From positions 1,240,001 through 1,304,000 of the forward strand of contig NZ_CP021111.1 of the NCBI RefSeq assembly GCF_002119665.1: a stretch of 64,000 bases of DNA, read 5' to 3'. Of the stretch, positions 34,395-43,555 are shown in pieces (position 1 is the stretch's first letter; every line of letters starts with the position of its first letter). The notes under the pieces were generated by a model that was given only the letters and a program-made list of their open reading frames with translations, did no database searches and was not told the DNA's origin. The DNA comes from Bordetella genomosp. 13. Lineage in GTDB: Bacteria; Pseudomonadota; Gammaproteobacteria; Burkholderiales; Burkholderiaceae_B. Position numbers and translations under genes: made by a program.

Positions 34395-35507
34395 ATGACA
34401 TATAAATTCCAGCTCGGCCTGCGGCCGCAATGGCTCCTGTCGGGCACGCCCGACACCGGCGACCTGCCGCTGCAGGACGTATTGGCGCTGCTGGCCGCCA
34501 TCGACGCCACCGGCAACATCGCCGGCGCGTGTCGCGCCTGCAAGCTGTCGTATCGGCATGCCTGGGGCATCCTGCGCCGCTTCGAAGGCATCTTCGGCAC
34601 GTCCCTGCTGATCACGCGGCGGCGCCAGGGCACGCAGTTGTCCGAGTTCGCGCAGCGCCTGCTGTGGGCCAACCGCCGCATCGAGGCGCGCCTGATGCCT
34701 ACGCTGGACAGCATGGCGTCCGAACTGCAGGAAGAACTCGAACGCCTGCTGCCGCAAAGCGCCCCGCACCTGCGACTGCACGCCAGCCACGGCTTCGCCG
34801 TCGAAGCGCTGATGCAGCACATGAGCGACCGCGGTTCGGGCATGGAACTGCGCTATCGCACCGCCATCGAGGCGCTGGCGTCGCTGGAGCGGCGCGAATG
34901 CGACCTGGCCGGGTTCCAGGTGCCCAGCGGCGAGTTCGAAGCGCCCATCATGGCGCGCTACGCCGCCTGGCTGCATCCCGACGAATACCTGCTGATTCAC
35001 CTGGCGGTGCGCAACACCGGCCTCTTCGTGCAGCCGGGCAATCCGAAGCGGATCGACGGCATGGCAGATCTGGCGCGGCCCGACGTGCGCTTCGTCAACC
35101 GCCAGATCGGCTCCAGCACGCGCCACCTGATCAGCGTGATGCTCGAGCGCGCCGGCGTGTCGATCAGCTGGGTGCAGGGCTACGAAACCAACGAGTTCAC
35201 TCACATGGCCATCGCCGCGCACATCGCCAGCGGCATGGCGGACACGGGCGTGGGCGTGGAAACCGCGGCGCGGCGCTTCGGACTGGACTTCATCCCGCTG
35301 GTGCGCGAACGCTACTTCTTCGCCATACGCAGATCGTCGCTGGAATCCCCAGCCATGCGAGACCTGCTGGCCATCATGCGCAGCCCCGAATACGTGAACT
35401 ACGTAGGACAGCTCGTCGGGTACGACGCGACGCAGACCGGAAGCCTGCAGACCTTGAAGGAAGCGTTTCCTGACGATCGGGCGGCCAAGGCGCAGGCAAA
35501 GGGGTGA
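34395..35507 (+). CDS. fdsR: ModE/LysR-like regulator of the formate dehydrogenase operon
   Basis: 370 residues. The N-terminal part (about 25-85: [20 protein letters not shown] and [17 protein letters not shown]) is a winged helix of the LysR/ModE kind; the C-terminal part (about 120-345) is a periplasmic-binding-protein-like ligand domain ([37 protein letters not shown]). Such hybrids are seen next to fds genes in Burkholderiales and control them in response to formate or molybdate; the ligand here is inferred. It diverges from fdsG with a 157-bp spacer rich in palindromes. Confidence 0.85.
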   Translation: MTYKFQLGLRPQWLLSGTPDTGDLPLQDVLALLAAIDATGNIAGACRACKLSYRHAWGILRRFEGIFGTSLLITRRRQGTQLSEFAQRLLWANRRIEARLMPTLDSMASELQEELERLLPQSAPHLRLHASHGFAVEALMQHMSDRGSGMELRYRTAIEALASLERRECDLAGFQVPSGEFEAPIMARYAAWLHPDEYLLIHLAVRNTGLFVQPGNPKRIDGMADLARPDVRFVNRQIGSSTRHLISVMLERAGVSISWVQGYETNEFTHMAIAAHIASGMADTGVGVETAARRFGLDFIPLVRERYFFAIRRSSLESPAMRDLLAIMRSPEYVNYVGQLVGYDATQTGSLQTLKEAFPDDRAAKAQAKG

Positions 35508-35526
35508 AGTGTGTTGGGCGGTTCGC

Positions 35527-35550
35527 GTTCTTCTGTTCTTCTGTTTTTCT
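35527..35550. repeat. Three tandem copies of an 8-bp T-rich unit
   Basis: GTTCTTCT, GTTCTTCT and GTTTTTCT in a row, 20 bp after the regulator stop, in an otherwise GC-rich genome. It may be slippage-prone; no coding context is evident. Confidence 0.6.
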
Positions 35551-35709
35551 GTCGTTGAGATGGGCTTTGGGGCGTTGATTGCGTTCTTCTGGCGCCGCGG
35601 CAGCACCTGCGAAGTCTCGTCCTCGCGCTGAAGCGCTGCGGGCGCGACTTCTCCGGCACAGCCGCGGCTCAGGACAATGCAGTGCAACGGGCACCCAAAG
35701 CCGCTTCGC

Positions 35710-35855
35710 ATGCACGGAAACGACTCCCGACTTCGCATGCCCGGAACGGCTGCGACCCGGTATGGACTGGAAGACTGCGACCCGGTATGGACGGGAAACG
35801 ACTGCGACCCGGAATGATGGGATCGACGGACCAGGCATGGAAGGGACCTGCAGGC
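35710..35855. repeat. Degenerate 23-27-bp tandem repeat, about six units
   Basis: Units each beginning ATG start at 35710, 35737, 35762, 35787, 35814 and 35837. The clearest share ACTGCGACCCGG or GCTGCGACCCGG; TGCGACCCGG recurs at 35751, 35776 and 35803. Unit lengths are 27, 25, 25, 27 and 23 bp, so the period is not a multiple of three and the array is unlikely to be coding. There are no variable spacers between conserved repeats, so it is not CRISPR. Confidence 0.65.
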
Positions 35856-36080
35856 ATCGAGACGCCTTGAGCCTGGGACATGGCGGAGGGTTCGCGCCCG
35901 CAGCGCGGAGCGCGAGGACGAGAATCCGCAGTCATGGCCCAGGCGCTCAAGGACCCAGACGCCTCAATCCCAAACAACCCGGGCACCACATTTCCATACC
36001 CCCAGACGCCTGGATCGAAGAACCATTCAGACATCTCCCCCGCCAACGCCTCCCGGCCGGCATTCCCCGCCCATGGGTAG

Positions 36081-36096
36081 GGTCGCCCCGGCGACC
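36081..36096. promoter_or_regulatory. Hairpin in the moaA upstream region
   Basis: GGTCGC-CCCG-GCGACC, perfect 6-bp arms, 28 bp before the moaA ATG. It is too small for a molybdenum-cofactor riboswitch; possible role in translation control only. Confidence 0.3.
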
Positions 36097-36123
36097 ATTC
36101 CGCTCCCGCGATATGATCATTCC

Positions 36124-37248
36124 ATGACCAAAGTGATCTTCCTGGCCGATCGCCGCCTTCCCGCCGGTCCCTCGGACTCGTTCGTCGCCCCCGTGCCCGC
36201 GCCGGGGCAGGACTTGCTCGATCGCCGTGCGCGGCCGTTGCGCGATCTGCGGATCTCGGTCACCGACCGCTGCAATTTTCGATGTACGTACTGCATGCCG
36301 CGGGAGGTGTTCGACGGCAACTATGCGTTCATGCCGCATTCCGCGTTGCTGTCGTTCGAAGAGATCACGCGGCTGGCCGGCGTGTTCGTCCGGCAGGGCG
36401 TCGAGAAAATCCGGCTGACCGGCGGCGAGCCGCTGCTGCGCAAGAACATCGAGGCCCTCATCGCGATGTTGAGTGAATTGCGCACGCCGCAGGGCCGGCC
36501 GCTCGACCTTACGCTGACCACCAACGGCGTCCTGCTGGGGCGCAAGGCGCGCGCGCTGAGAGAGGCCGGGCTGAACCGCGTGACGGTCAGCCTGGACGCG
36601 CTGGATCCCGCGCTGTTCGCGCGCATGAGCGACAGCCAGTTCACGCCGGACGACGTGATGCGCAGCATCGATACCGCGGCCGAGGCGGGCCTGGCGCCGG
36701 TGAAGATCAACATGGTGGTGCGGCGCGGCGTCAACGACGACCAGATCGTGCCCATGGCGCGGCGCTTCCGCGGCAGCGGCCACGTCCTGCGCTTCATCGA
36801 ATACATGGACGTGGGCAACACCAACGGCTGGAACATGGAAGAAGTGCTGCCCAGCGCCGACGTGCTGGCCCGCATCGGCGAGGTGTGGCCGCTGGCGCCG
36901 CTCGAATCCGATCCCATGGGCCGCGTGGCCGAGCGCTGGCGCTACCTGGATGGCGGTGGCGAGATCGGCGTCATCTCCAGCGTCTCGCATGCCTTCTGCG
37001 AGGGCTGTACGCGCGCGCGTCTGTCGCCCGAGGGCAGGCTGTTCCTGTGCCTGTTCGCGGCCGAGGGCCATGACCTGCGCGAACCGCTGCGCGGCGGCGC
37101 CTCCGACGATCAACTGGCCGCGCGCCTGGCGGCCATCTGGGGCGGCCGCGCCGACAATTATTCGGAAAGGCGCGCCGCCGCGCCCCCGGGCTCGGGACCG
37201 GCCGGCAATACGGCGCGCAAGATCGAAATGAGCTACATCGGCGGCTGA
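36124..37248 (+). CDS. moaA: GTP 3',8-cyclase MoaA
   Basis: 374 residues from ATG 36124. Radical-SAM cluster site CNFRCTYC near residue 57, the LTGGEPLL motif, and the second cluster site [18 protein letters not shown] near 300, ending in the essential GG pair (SYIGG). It converts GTP to 3',8-cyclo-GTP, the first step of molybdenum cofactor synthesis. It is convergent with moeA (28 bp between stops). The upstream region shows a hairpin and tandem repeats but no clear ribosome site. Confidence 0.96.
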   Translation: MTKVIFLADRRLPAGPSDSFVAPVPAPGQDLLDRRARPLRDLRISVTDRCNFRCTYCMPREVFDGNYAFMPHSALLSFEEITRLAGVFVRQGVEKIRLTGGEPLLRKNIEALIAMLSELRTPQGRPLDLTLTTNGVLLGRKARALREAGLNRVTVSLDALDPALFARMSDSQFTPDDVMRSIDTAAEAGLAPVKINMVVRRGVNDDQIVPMARRFRGSGHVLRFIEYMDVGNTNGWNMEEVLPSADVLARIGEVWPLAPLESDPMGRVAERWRYLDGGGEIGVISSVSHAFCEGCTRARLSPEGRLFLCLFAAEGHDLREPLRGGASDDQLAARLAAIWGGRADNYSERRAAAPPGSGPAGNTARKIEMSYIGG

Positions 37249-37276
37249 TGCCGCCTTGATGCCGCTCCGAAAACGC

Positions 37277-38488
37277 CTACGCCAGCCAGTGGCGCAGGTC
37301 GTAATACGGCACCACGGCGCCGTCATGCACGGGCACGCCGGCCGGCAGCCGCGCCAGTCCGGTGGCCCACGGCAGCGAACTCACCACGTGCGATCCCTGG
37401 TTGCCGTAGGGCACCAGCTCGGCGCCGCCGTCGGGCAGCGGGCGGGCCTGCACGCGCACGAATTCCTCGCGGCTGTCCTGCAGCGGCCGGTCGGTGCGCA
37501 GGATGGCGCGGCCCACGGGGGGATAGATCTCGCTCCGGCCCTGCATGCGGCGCAGCATCGGCGTGACCAGCAGCAGGAACACCGCATACGAGGACACCGG
37601 ATTGCCGGGCAGGCACACCAGCGGTTTGCCCAGGATGTTGGCCAGCGCCACCGGCTTGCCCGGCTTCATCCGCACCTTCCACAGCGCCAGGTCGCCGCCC
37701 AGCGCCGCGATGGCCGGCTTGACGAGATCGCGTTCGCCCACCGACACGCCGCCCACGCTTATCACCAGGTCGCAGTCGGTGGCCAGCGTGCGCAAGGCAT
37801 CGATCAGGTCGGCCTCGTTGTCGCGCGCGTGCAGGGCGTGCCGCAGTTCGGCGCCCATGCCCTGCACCAGCGCGCCCAGCATGCCGGCGTTCGAGTTGTA
37901 GATCTGCTGGGGCTGGCGTTCGGCGCCGGGCGGCACCAGCTCGTCGCCGGTGGTCAGCACGCCGATCTTCAGCCGCGGATAGACCGGCGCCTGCGCCAGC
38001 CCTTGCGAGGCCAGCAGCGCCACGTGGGCCGCCTGCAGCAGTGTGCCGGCGGGCAGCAGCGGCCGGCCGGCATGTGTGTCCTCGCCGCGCTTGCGCACGA
38101 ACTCGCCCCGGGTCGGCTCGCGCAGGATCTCGACGTGTCCGTCGGCTTCGCGCGTGTCCTCCTGAATGACGATGGTGTCGGCGCCGTCGGGAACCAGGCT
38201 GCCGGTGAACAGGCGAGTGGCCTGGCCCGGCGCCAGTGGCTGCGGCATGTCGCCGGCATAGACCCGTTGCTGGATCGGCAGCCGCACGCCGGGACGGAAG
38301 TCGGCATGGCGGATGGCATAGCCGTCCATGGCGCTGTTGTCTGCGGGAGGAAGGTCGAGCGTAGCTTGCAGGTCGACGGCCAGCACGCGGCCGGGCAGCT
38401 CGGCCAGCGCGACGGTTTCGGTTCGGGAGGAAGAGGGGGCGGGCGCGGCGTCGGCCAACTGGGCCTGCGCCTGGTCGAATTCGAGCAT
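37277..38488 (-). CDS. moeA: Molybdopterin molybdenumtransferase MoeA
   Basis: 403 residues from ATG 38488. It contains DNSAMDGYAI, LFTGSLVPDGADTIVIQED, LTTGDELV, SVGGVSVGERDLVK and LVCLPGNPVSSYAVF, all standard MoeA segments. It inserts molybdate into adenylylated molybdopterin. It is the last gene of moaC-moaD-moaE-moaB-moeA, 5 bp after moaB. Confidence 0.96.
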   Translation of the reverse strand: MLEFDQAQAQLADAAPAPSSSRTETVALAELPGRVLAVDLQATLDLPPADNSAMDGYAIRHADFRPGVRLPIQQRVYAGDMPQPLAPGQATRLFTGSLVPDGADTIVIQEDTREADGHVEILREPTRGEFVRKRGEDTHAGRPLLPAGTLLQAAHVALLASQGLAQAPVYPRLKIGVLTTGDELVPPGAERQPQQIYNSNAGMLGALVQGMGAELRHALHARDNEADLIDALRTLATDCDLVISVGGVSVGERDLVKPAIAALGGDLALWKVRMKPGKPVALANILGKPLVCLPGNPVSSYAVFLLLVTPMLRRMQGRSEIYPPVGRAILRTDRPLQDSREEFVRVQARPLPDGGAELVPYGNQGSHVVSSLPWATGLARLPAGVPVHDGAVVPYYDLRHWLA

Positions 38489-38493
38489 GAAGA

Positions 38494-39009
38494 CTAGGCC
38501 GCGGTCGGGCGGCGATGCAGAAGGGTGGCGAAATTGCAGGGCTTGCACTCGCTGTCGAGCTGGTCGCGGATGATTTGCGTCCAGGCGGTGCGGCAGGCAT
38601 GCGTCGAGCCGGGCATGCAGAAGATGGCCGTGTCGTTGGCATAGCCCGCTACGGCCCGCGACTGCAGGGTGGAGGTGCCGATCTCGCCATGCGACAGATG
38701 CCGGAACAGCTCGCCGAAGCCCGCGATCTCTTTGTCGAACAGCGGAGCGACGGCTTCGGGCATGCAGTCCTCGGGCGCAAAACCCGTGGCGCCGGTGGTC
38801 AGGATGACGTGCACGTCCGGGTCGGCGATCCAGTCGCTCATCACGCGGCGGATCTGATAGAGATTGCAGGGAACGATGTCGCGCTTCAGGCACACGTGGC
38901 CCGCGTGCGCGACACTTTCCGCCAGCAGGTTGCCCGAGGTATCGTCGCCCGCCGTGCGGGTGTCGCTGACGGTGAGAATGGCGCAGCCCAGCGAGATGGG
39001 ATCGGTCAT
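38494..39009 (-). CDS. moaB: Molybdenum cofactor biosynthesis protein MoaB
   Basis: 171 residues from ATG 39009 with AAGGAACAACC upstream. The MoCF-fold motif reads [18 protein letters not shown], typical of MoaB/Mog. It adenylylates molybdopterin or supports that step. ATG overlaps the moaE stop (ATGA), and moeA follows 5 bp on. Confidence 0.94.
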   Translation of the reverse strand: MTDPISLGCAILTVSDTRTAGDDTSGNLLAESVAHAGHVCLKRDIVPCNLYQIRRVMSDWIADPDVHVILTTGATGFAPEDCMPEAVAPLFDKEIAGFGELFRHLSHGEIGTSTLQSRAVAGYANDTAIFCMPGSTHACRTAWTQIIRDQLDSECKPCNFATLLHRRPTAA

Positions 39010-39485
39010 GGTTGTTCCTTCGAGGGAGTGCCGGCATCCCAGGCCTGGGTGCGATCGTGGTCGGCCTGGCGCTGCTCGACCCAGAACTGTTCGCCCGAGG
39101 CGAGGGTCTCGCGCTTCCAGAACGGCGCGCACGTCTTGAGCGCGTCGATGATGAATTCGCAGCCGCGGAACGCATCGCCGCGGTGCGCGCTGGCCGCGGC
39201 GACGAACACGATCTGCTCTTCGCGATGCAGGGCGCCGACGCGGTGCGCGATCACGGTGCCCGCCAGGTTCCAGCGCTGCCTCGCGGCGGCCGCGATGTCC
39301 TCGAGCTCGCGCTCGCACATGCCGGGATAGTGTTCGAGAAACAGCGTTTCCGTGGGCCGGTCGGGCGCGAAGTCGCGCACGTAGCCGGTGAACGTGACCA
39401 CGGCGCCGGCCTGTCCGGCCACCCGCGCGCGCAGTTCCGCCGTCAACGCGGCGCTGTCGAAATCGGCTTCCTGCACGATGACCAT
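39006..39485 (-). CDS. moaE: Molybdopterin synthase catalytic subunit MoaE
   Basis: 159 residues from ATG 39485. FTGYVRDF, EHYPGMCERELE, VIAHRVGALHREEQIVFVA and AFRGCEFIIDALKTCAPFWKRE, quoted in parts, are the MoaE signature; Lys in PFWKRE is the active-site residue. It forms molybdopterin from cPMP with sulfur carried by MoaD. moaD ends 4 bp upstream. Confidence 0.95.
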   Translation of the reverse strand: MVIVQEADFDSAALTAELRARVAGQAGAVVTFTGYVRDFAPDRPTETLFLEHYPGMCERELEDIAAAARQRWNLAGTVIAHRVGALHREEQIVFVAAASAHRGDAFRGCEFIIDALKTCAPFWKRETLASGEQFWVEQRQADHDRTQAWDAGTPSKEQP

Positions 39486-39489
39486 GGCG

Positions 39490-39741
39490 TCAGCCTCCGG
39501 TGACCGGCTCGAAGATGGCCACTTCGTCGCCCGGGCGCACCGGCGCGGTGCCCTTGGCATGTTCGTGGTTGACCGCCAGCCTCAGCCGCGCGGCGTGCCC
39601 CAGCTGCGGATAGCGCTGCTGCAGCGAGGCCAGCAGCTGGGCCCCGGTGGTTTCGTCGGCCAGAGGCCAGGTCTCGGAGCGCTTGCCTACCAGCTCGGCG
39701 ACGCGGGCGAAGTAGAGCAGGTTAATTGTTGCGCCATTCAC
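39490..39741 (-). CDS. moaD: Molybdopterin synthase sulfur carrier subunit MoaD
   Basis: 83 residues, ubiquitin-like fold, ending in the required Gly-Gly (EPVTGG) that is thiocarboxylated. NLLYFARVAELVG opens the family pattern. It overlaps the end of moaC by 20 bp and precedes moaE by 4 bp. Confidence 0.95.
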   Translation of the reverse strand: MNGATINLLYFARVAELVGKRSETWPLADETTGAQLLASLQQRYPQLGHAARLRLAVNHEHAKGTAPVRPGDEVAIFEPVTGG

Positions 39742-40207
39742 CGCTTTTTCCTCCCGCCTTGTACTCGAGGCGTATCTGTTCGATGACGATGCCCTTGTCG
39801 GCGGCCTTGCACATGTCGTAGATGGTGAGCGCGGCGACGCTGCACGCGGTCATGGCTTCCATCTCGACGCCGGTCTTGTACTGCGTGCGGCAGGTGGCGC
39901 GCACCTCGACGGTGTGGCTGTCGTCCAGCAGGCCGAAGTCGATGCCGACGAAGGACAGGGGCAGGCTGTGGCACAGGGGAATGAGCTCGGCGCAGCGCTT
40001 GGCGGCCAGAACGGCCGCGACGCGAGCGGTGTTGAGCACTTCGCCCTTGCCCTGGCCGGGGGCGGTCAGCAGGCCGTAGGCATGCGCGTTCATGCGCACG
40101 CGCCCGTAGGCGATGGCCACGCGATCGCTGTCGGCCTTGGCGCCTACGTCGACCATGCGTACCTGGCCGGCATCGTCCAGGTGGCTGAGCGTGGGAAGCG
40201 ACGACAT
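39722..40207 (-). CDS. moaC: Cyclic pyranopterin monophosphate synthase MoaC
   Basis: 161 residues from ATG 40207. Conserved parts are LSHLDDAGQVRMVDVG, KRCAELIPLCHSLPLSFV and GVEMEAMTACSVAALTIYDMCKA, quoted in parts, with the catalytic Lys in DKGIVIEQI. It makes cPMP from the MoaA product. It is first in the minus-strand moaC-D-E-B-moeA operon; the divergent neighbour is a dienelactone-hydrolase-like gene 151 bp away. Confidence 0.96.
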   Translation of the reverse strand: MSSLPTLSHLDDAGQVRMVDVGAKADSDRVAIAYGRVRMNAHAYGLLTAPGQGKGEVLNTARVAAVLAAKRCAELIPLCHSLPLSFVGIDFGLLDDSHTVEVRATCRTQYKTGVEMEAMTACSVAALTIYDMCKAADKGIVIEQIRLEYKAGGKSGEWRNN

Positions 40208-40358
40208 ATGGAGAAACGTATCGGTATGGTTCGTGGGTCTGCGGCGCGGTCGCGAACGGCGTGCGCCTTGGCGCCTATGATAGACGAGCCGGAAAGGGGA
40301 CGCGATAATCCCTGCCGGTCGCAGCGGCCGTCTCCCACAACCACCGGAGGTCTCGCAG

Positions 40359-41243
40359 ATGGAAGTCCAGGATCCAGAATTCGACAGCTTGCTTCCCCCG
40401 CTGCGCCTGTCGCGCCGCGGCTTCATCGCCACCGGCGTGGCGGCGGGCTTCTCGGTGGCGGCCGGCCAGGCCGTCGCGCAGACGGCCATCCGCACCGATG
40501 CCGCCGGCCTCACGGCCGGCAGCGTGCAGATTCCCACCACCGACGGCAACATGCCGGGCTATCGGGCCGCGCCCGCGGGCAGGAAGAACCTGCCCACCAT
40601 CCTGGTGGTGTCCGAGATCTTCGGGGTGCACGAGTACATCCAGGACACCTGCCGCCGCCTGGCGCATGCGGGCTACCTGGCCATTGCGCCCGAACTCTTC
40701 GCGCGCCATGGCGACCCGTCCAAGTACACCGACATCCCCACGCTGCGCGCCGAGGTGGTGGACAAGGCGGGCGACGCGCAAGTGATGGCCGACCTCGATG
40801 CCGCCGCCAAGTGGGCCGCCACGCAGGGCGGCGCGGCCGACAAGCTGGGCATCATGGGTTTCTGCTGGGGCGGCCGCGTCGTGTGGCTGTACGCCGCGCA
40901 CAATCCCGGGCTGAAGGCCGGCGCGGCCTGGTATGGGCAATTGGGCGGACAGCCCAGCCAGCTCAAGCCAGCCTCGGCGCTCGGCCTGGTCGACAAGCTG
41001 CGGGCGCCCGTGCTGGGCGCGTACGGCGGCAAGGACGCCGGCATCCCCATGGAAGACGTGGACAAGATGCGGGCCGCCCTGGCCGAAGGCCCCCCGGCCG
41101 CGCGCGCCTCGCGCATCGATGTGTATCCCGAGGCGCCTCACGCCTTCCACGCCGACTACCGGCCCAGCTACCGCAAGACCGAGGCGGAGCAGGCCTGGAA
41201 GCGCATGATGGACTGGTTCGCCGGGCACGGCCTGGGCGCCTGA
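40359..41243 (+). CDS. Tat-exported dienelactone hydrolase-family enzyme
   Basis: 294 residues. The N-terminus carries SRRGFIATG, a twin-arginine signal, with cleavage near AVAQ, so a folded protein is exported. The alpha/beta-hydrolase domain has EIFGVHEYIQDTCRRLA, the nucleophile Cys in GFCWGGR (near 170), Asp in YGGKDAGIP and His in APHAFHADY, the dienelactone hydrolase triad. Substrate is unknown; many Tat-tagged members are not true aromatic-pathway enzymes. CGGAGG precedes the ATG. Confidence 0.9.
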   Translation: MEVQDPEFDSLLPPLRLSRRGFIATGVAAGFSVAAGQAVAQTAIRTDAAGLTAGSVQIPTTDGNMPGYRAAPAGRKNLPTILVVSEIFGVHEYIQDTCRRLAHAGYLAIAPELFARHGDPSKYTDIPTLRAEVVDKAGDAQVMADLDAAAKWAATQGGAADKLGIMGFCWGGRVVWLYAAHNPGLKAGAAWYGQLGGQPSQLKPASALGLVDKLRAPVLGAYGGKDAGIPMEDVDKMRAALAEGPPAARASRIDVYPEAPHAFHADYRPSYRKTEAEQAWKRMMDWFAGHGLGA

Positions 41244-41320
41244 TGGCGTAGCCGGATCGCACGGACCGGCGGCACGGAGGGTTCCGGTAGTGGCCGGTTG
41301 CCTGCGGTTGCAGCGGCCCG

Positions 41321-41337
41321 CTCGCCGGGCCGGCGAG
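41321..41337. terminator. Hairpin between the hydrolase and peroxiredoxin genes
   Basis: CTCGCCG-GGC-CGGCGAG, 7-bp perfect arms, 78 bp after the hydrolase stop. No T-run follows, so termination is uncertain. Confidence 0.35.
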
Positions 41338-41406
41338 TCGATCTATGATTGAGGGTGCGGGCGCGGCGCGCTGCCGCGGCCCCATTCCCCAATCACGGAG
41401 AGGTCC

Positions 41407-41910
41407 ATGACCATCAAAGTCGGCGATCGCGTGCCCGACGGCACCCTGACCGAATTCATCGAAACCGAGACCGAGGGCTGCCAGCTCGGTCCCAACGCGT
41501 TCCAGGTCGCCGACCTGGTCAAGGGCAAGAAGATCGCGCTGTTCGCGGTGCCCGGCGCCTTCACGCCGACCTGCTCGGCCAAGCACCTGCCCGGTTTCGT
41601 CGCCAAGGCCGACGCGCTGCGCGCCAAGGGCATCGACGAGGTCTGGTGCGTGTCGGTCAACGACGCCTTCGTGATGGGCGCCTGGGGGCGCGAACAGCAG
41701 ACCGGCAGCAAGGTGCGCATGCTGGCCGACGGAGCGGCCGCCTGGACGCGCGCCCTCGGCCTCGAGCTCGACCTGACGCAGCGCGGCATGGGCGTTCGCT
41801 CGCAGCGTTATTCCGCCATCATCGACGATGGCGTGGTGAAGACGCTGAACGTCGAGGCTCCCGGCAAATTCGAAGTCAGCGACGCCGATACGCTGCTGTC
41901 GCAGGCTTGA
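41407..41910 (+). CDS. Prx5-type peroxiredoxin
   Basis: 167 residues. The peroxidatic cysteine is in VPGAFTPTCSAKHLPGF (near 50), typical of the Prx5/AhpE-type group that reduces hydroperoxides using glutathione or glutaredoxin. VSVNDAFVMGAWG is another conserved part. A second conserved cysteine for an intramolecular disulfide is not obvious apart from Cys in EVWCVSV and EGCQLG. ACGGAGAGGTCC precedes the ATG. A hairpin with TTTC follows the stop. Confidence 0.93.
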   Translation: MTIKVGDRVPDGTLTEFIETETEGCQLGPNAFQVADLVKGKKIALFAVPGAFTPTCSAKHLPGFVAKADALRAKGIDEVWCVSVNDAFVMGAWGREQQTGSKVRMLADGAAAWTRALGLELDLTQRGMGVRSQRYSAIIDDGVVKTLNVEAPGKFEVSDADTLLSQA

Positions 41911-41925
41911 TCCATTGGTCGTACC

Positions 41926-41951
41926 GCCCGCTGGCCGCCGTGCCGGCGGGC
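41926..41951 (+). terminator. Terminator-like hairpin after the peroxiredoxin gene
   Basis: GCCCGC-T-GGC, loop of six, GCC-G-GCGGGC, followed by TTTCG, 16 bp after the stop. One mismatch pair in a 10-bp stem. Confidence 0.55.
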
Positions 41952-41976
41952 TTTCGCCGCAGCCGGTCGTGTAGTG

Positions 41977-43380
41977 ATGCTTTCCACCCTGTCGTCGTTC
42001 TCCCCCCTGTATACCGCCACGCTGCTGATGCTGATCGGCACGGGCCTGTTCAACACCTACATGGGCCTGAGGCTGTCGCAGGAGGCCGTCAGCGAGCTGT
42101 GGATCGGCCTGCTGATGGCCGCCTATTACTTCGGCCTGGTGTGCGGCGCCCGGCTGGGCCACCTGATGATCATCCGGGTCGGCCACATACGCGCCTTCTC
42201 GGCCTGTGCGGCCGTGGCCACCAGCATGATCCTGGGGCAGATCGTCATCGATCACATGGCGGTCTGGCTGGTGCTGCGCATCATCGCCGGCGTGGTGATG
42301 GTGACCGAGCTGATGGTCATCGAGAGCTGGCTGAACGAGCAGACCGAGAATCACCAGCGCGGGCGCGTGTTCTCGGTATACATGGCGGTGTCGGGCCTGG
42401 GCACCGTGCTGGGTCAGCTGGCGCTGACTTTCTACACCACCATGGACGAAGGCCCGCTGACGCTGGTGGCCATGTGCATGGTGCTATGCCTGGTGCCCAT
42501 CGCAGTGTCGGCGCGCTCGCACCCGCCCACTCCGTTGCCCGCGCCGCTCGACCTGCGCTTCTACGTGCAGCGCGTGCCGCTGTCGCTGACCGTGCTGTTC
42601 GTGGCGGGCAATCTTTCCGGCGCCTTCTATGGGCTGGCGCCCGTGTACGCAGTGAAGTACGGCCTGACCACGTCGCAGGTGGCCGTGTTCGTGGCGGCCG
42701 CCGTCACGTGCGGCCTGCTGTCGCAATGGCCCATGGGCTGGCTGTCCGACCGCATCAACCGCGCCGGCCTGATCCGCTTCAACGCCGCGCTGCTGGTGCT
42801 GCTGCCGGTGGCGATGTGGGGCTGGATCACGCTGCCGTATTGGGCGCTGATCGCGCTGTCCTGCGTGTTCGGCGTGCTGCAGTTCACCCTGTATCCGCTG
42901 GGCGCGGCATTCGCCAATGACCACGTCGAGCCGCAGCGCCGCGTGAGTCTCAGCGCGATCCTGCTGATGACGTACGGGGTAGGGGCCTGCCTGGGGCCGC
43001 TGGTGGCCGGGGCCCTGATGTCGGTGGCCGGACCGGCCATGTACTACGTGTTCATTTCGGCGTGCGCGCTGATCCTGGTGTGGCGCGTGCAGCCGGCGCG
43101 CGTCACGGGCGCGCATCAGGTCGACGAAGCGCCCGTGCACTTCGTGCCCATGCCGGACTCGCTGCAGAGTTCCCCGGCCGCCGCGGCGCTGGACCCGCGG
43201 GTCGATCCCGACGTGGACGTCACCATGGAAATGGCCGAACCGCAGCCCGACGTGGTGACGCCGCCCGCGTCGGCGGCCGAGCATGCCGCGGAACCCCTGC
43301 CCGTCCCGCCGGCCGAGCCCGTCGCCGGCGCGCCGCTCGAGCCGGAAGGCAACCCGGAGGGCCGCCGCACGGGCACCTAG
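41977..43380 (+). CDS. MFS transporter with acidic, proline-rich C-terminal tail
   Basis: 467 residues from ATG 41977 (a GTG codon directly before it is an alternative). About twelve hydrophobic segments cover residues 8-370; MVTELMVIESWLNEQTENHQRGRV, in part, and WPMGWLSDRINR (the loop 8-9 MFS motif) suggest a YcaD-like group. The last 95 residues after the membrane domain are unusually rich in Pro, Ala, Glu and Asp and look disordered. Substrate unknown. Confidence 0.85.
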   Translation: MLSTLSSFSPLYTATLLMLIGTGLFNTYMGLRLSQEAVSELWIGLLMAAYYFGLVCGARLGHLMIIRVGHIRAFSACAAVATSMILGQIVIDHMAVWLVLRIIAGVVMVTELMVIESWLNEQTENHQRGRVFSVYMAVSGLGTVLGQLALTFYTTMDEGPLTLVAMCMVLCLVPIAVSARSHPPTPLPAPLDLRFYVQRVPLSLTVLFVAGNLSGAFYGLAPVYAVKYGLTTSQVAVFVAAAVTCGLLSQWPMGWLSDRINRAGLIRFNAALLVLLPVAMWGWITLPYWALIALSCVFGVLQFTLYPLGAAFANDHVEPQRRVSLSAILLMTYGVGACLGPLVAGALMSVAGPAMYYVFISACALILVWRVQPARVTGAHQVDEAPVHFVPMPDSLQSSPAAAALDPRVDPDVDVTMEMAEPQPDVVTPPASAAEHAAEPLPVPPAEPVAGAPLEPEGNPEGRRTGT

Positions 43381-43555
43381 CAAAGCCCCTTTCCAGGTGG
43401 CGACGCCGCCTTGTCGCGCAGAGGGAACTGGACTAACATCGCCCGCGCTCATGCCGGCGTCGCCGTTGAGCGCCTTCGCCCGACCCTAGCTGCCGCCCCT
43501 GCCGGTTCCTGTACCCCGGGCGTGTCCCGCATCAAGCCATCCTTGCATCTTTCCC

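Larger units (their letters stand above)
35508..36123. other. 617-bp gene-free region with repeats
   Basis: No open frame here looks like a gene. It holds a T-rich octamer repeat (35527-35550), a degenerate tandem repeat (35710 to about 35855) and a hairpin just before moaA (36081-36096). No hairpin with a T-run marks the end of the fds regulator gene. Confidence 0.7.

Noticed and set aside
35710..35855. CRISPR array
   Set aside because: Units are degenerate and contiguous with no unique spacers, and no cas genes are present.
36050..36123. Molybdenum-cofactor riboswitch before moaA
   Set aside because: Only a 6-bp hairpin is visible; the multi-stem riboswitch fold would need much more conserved sequence.
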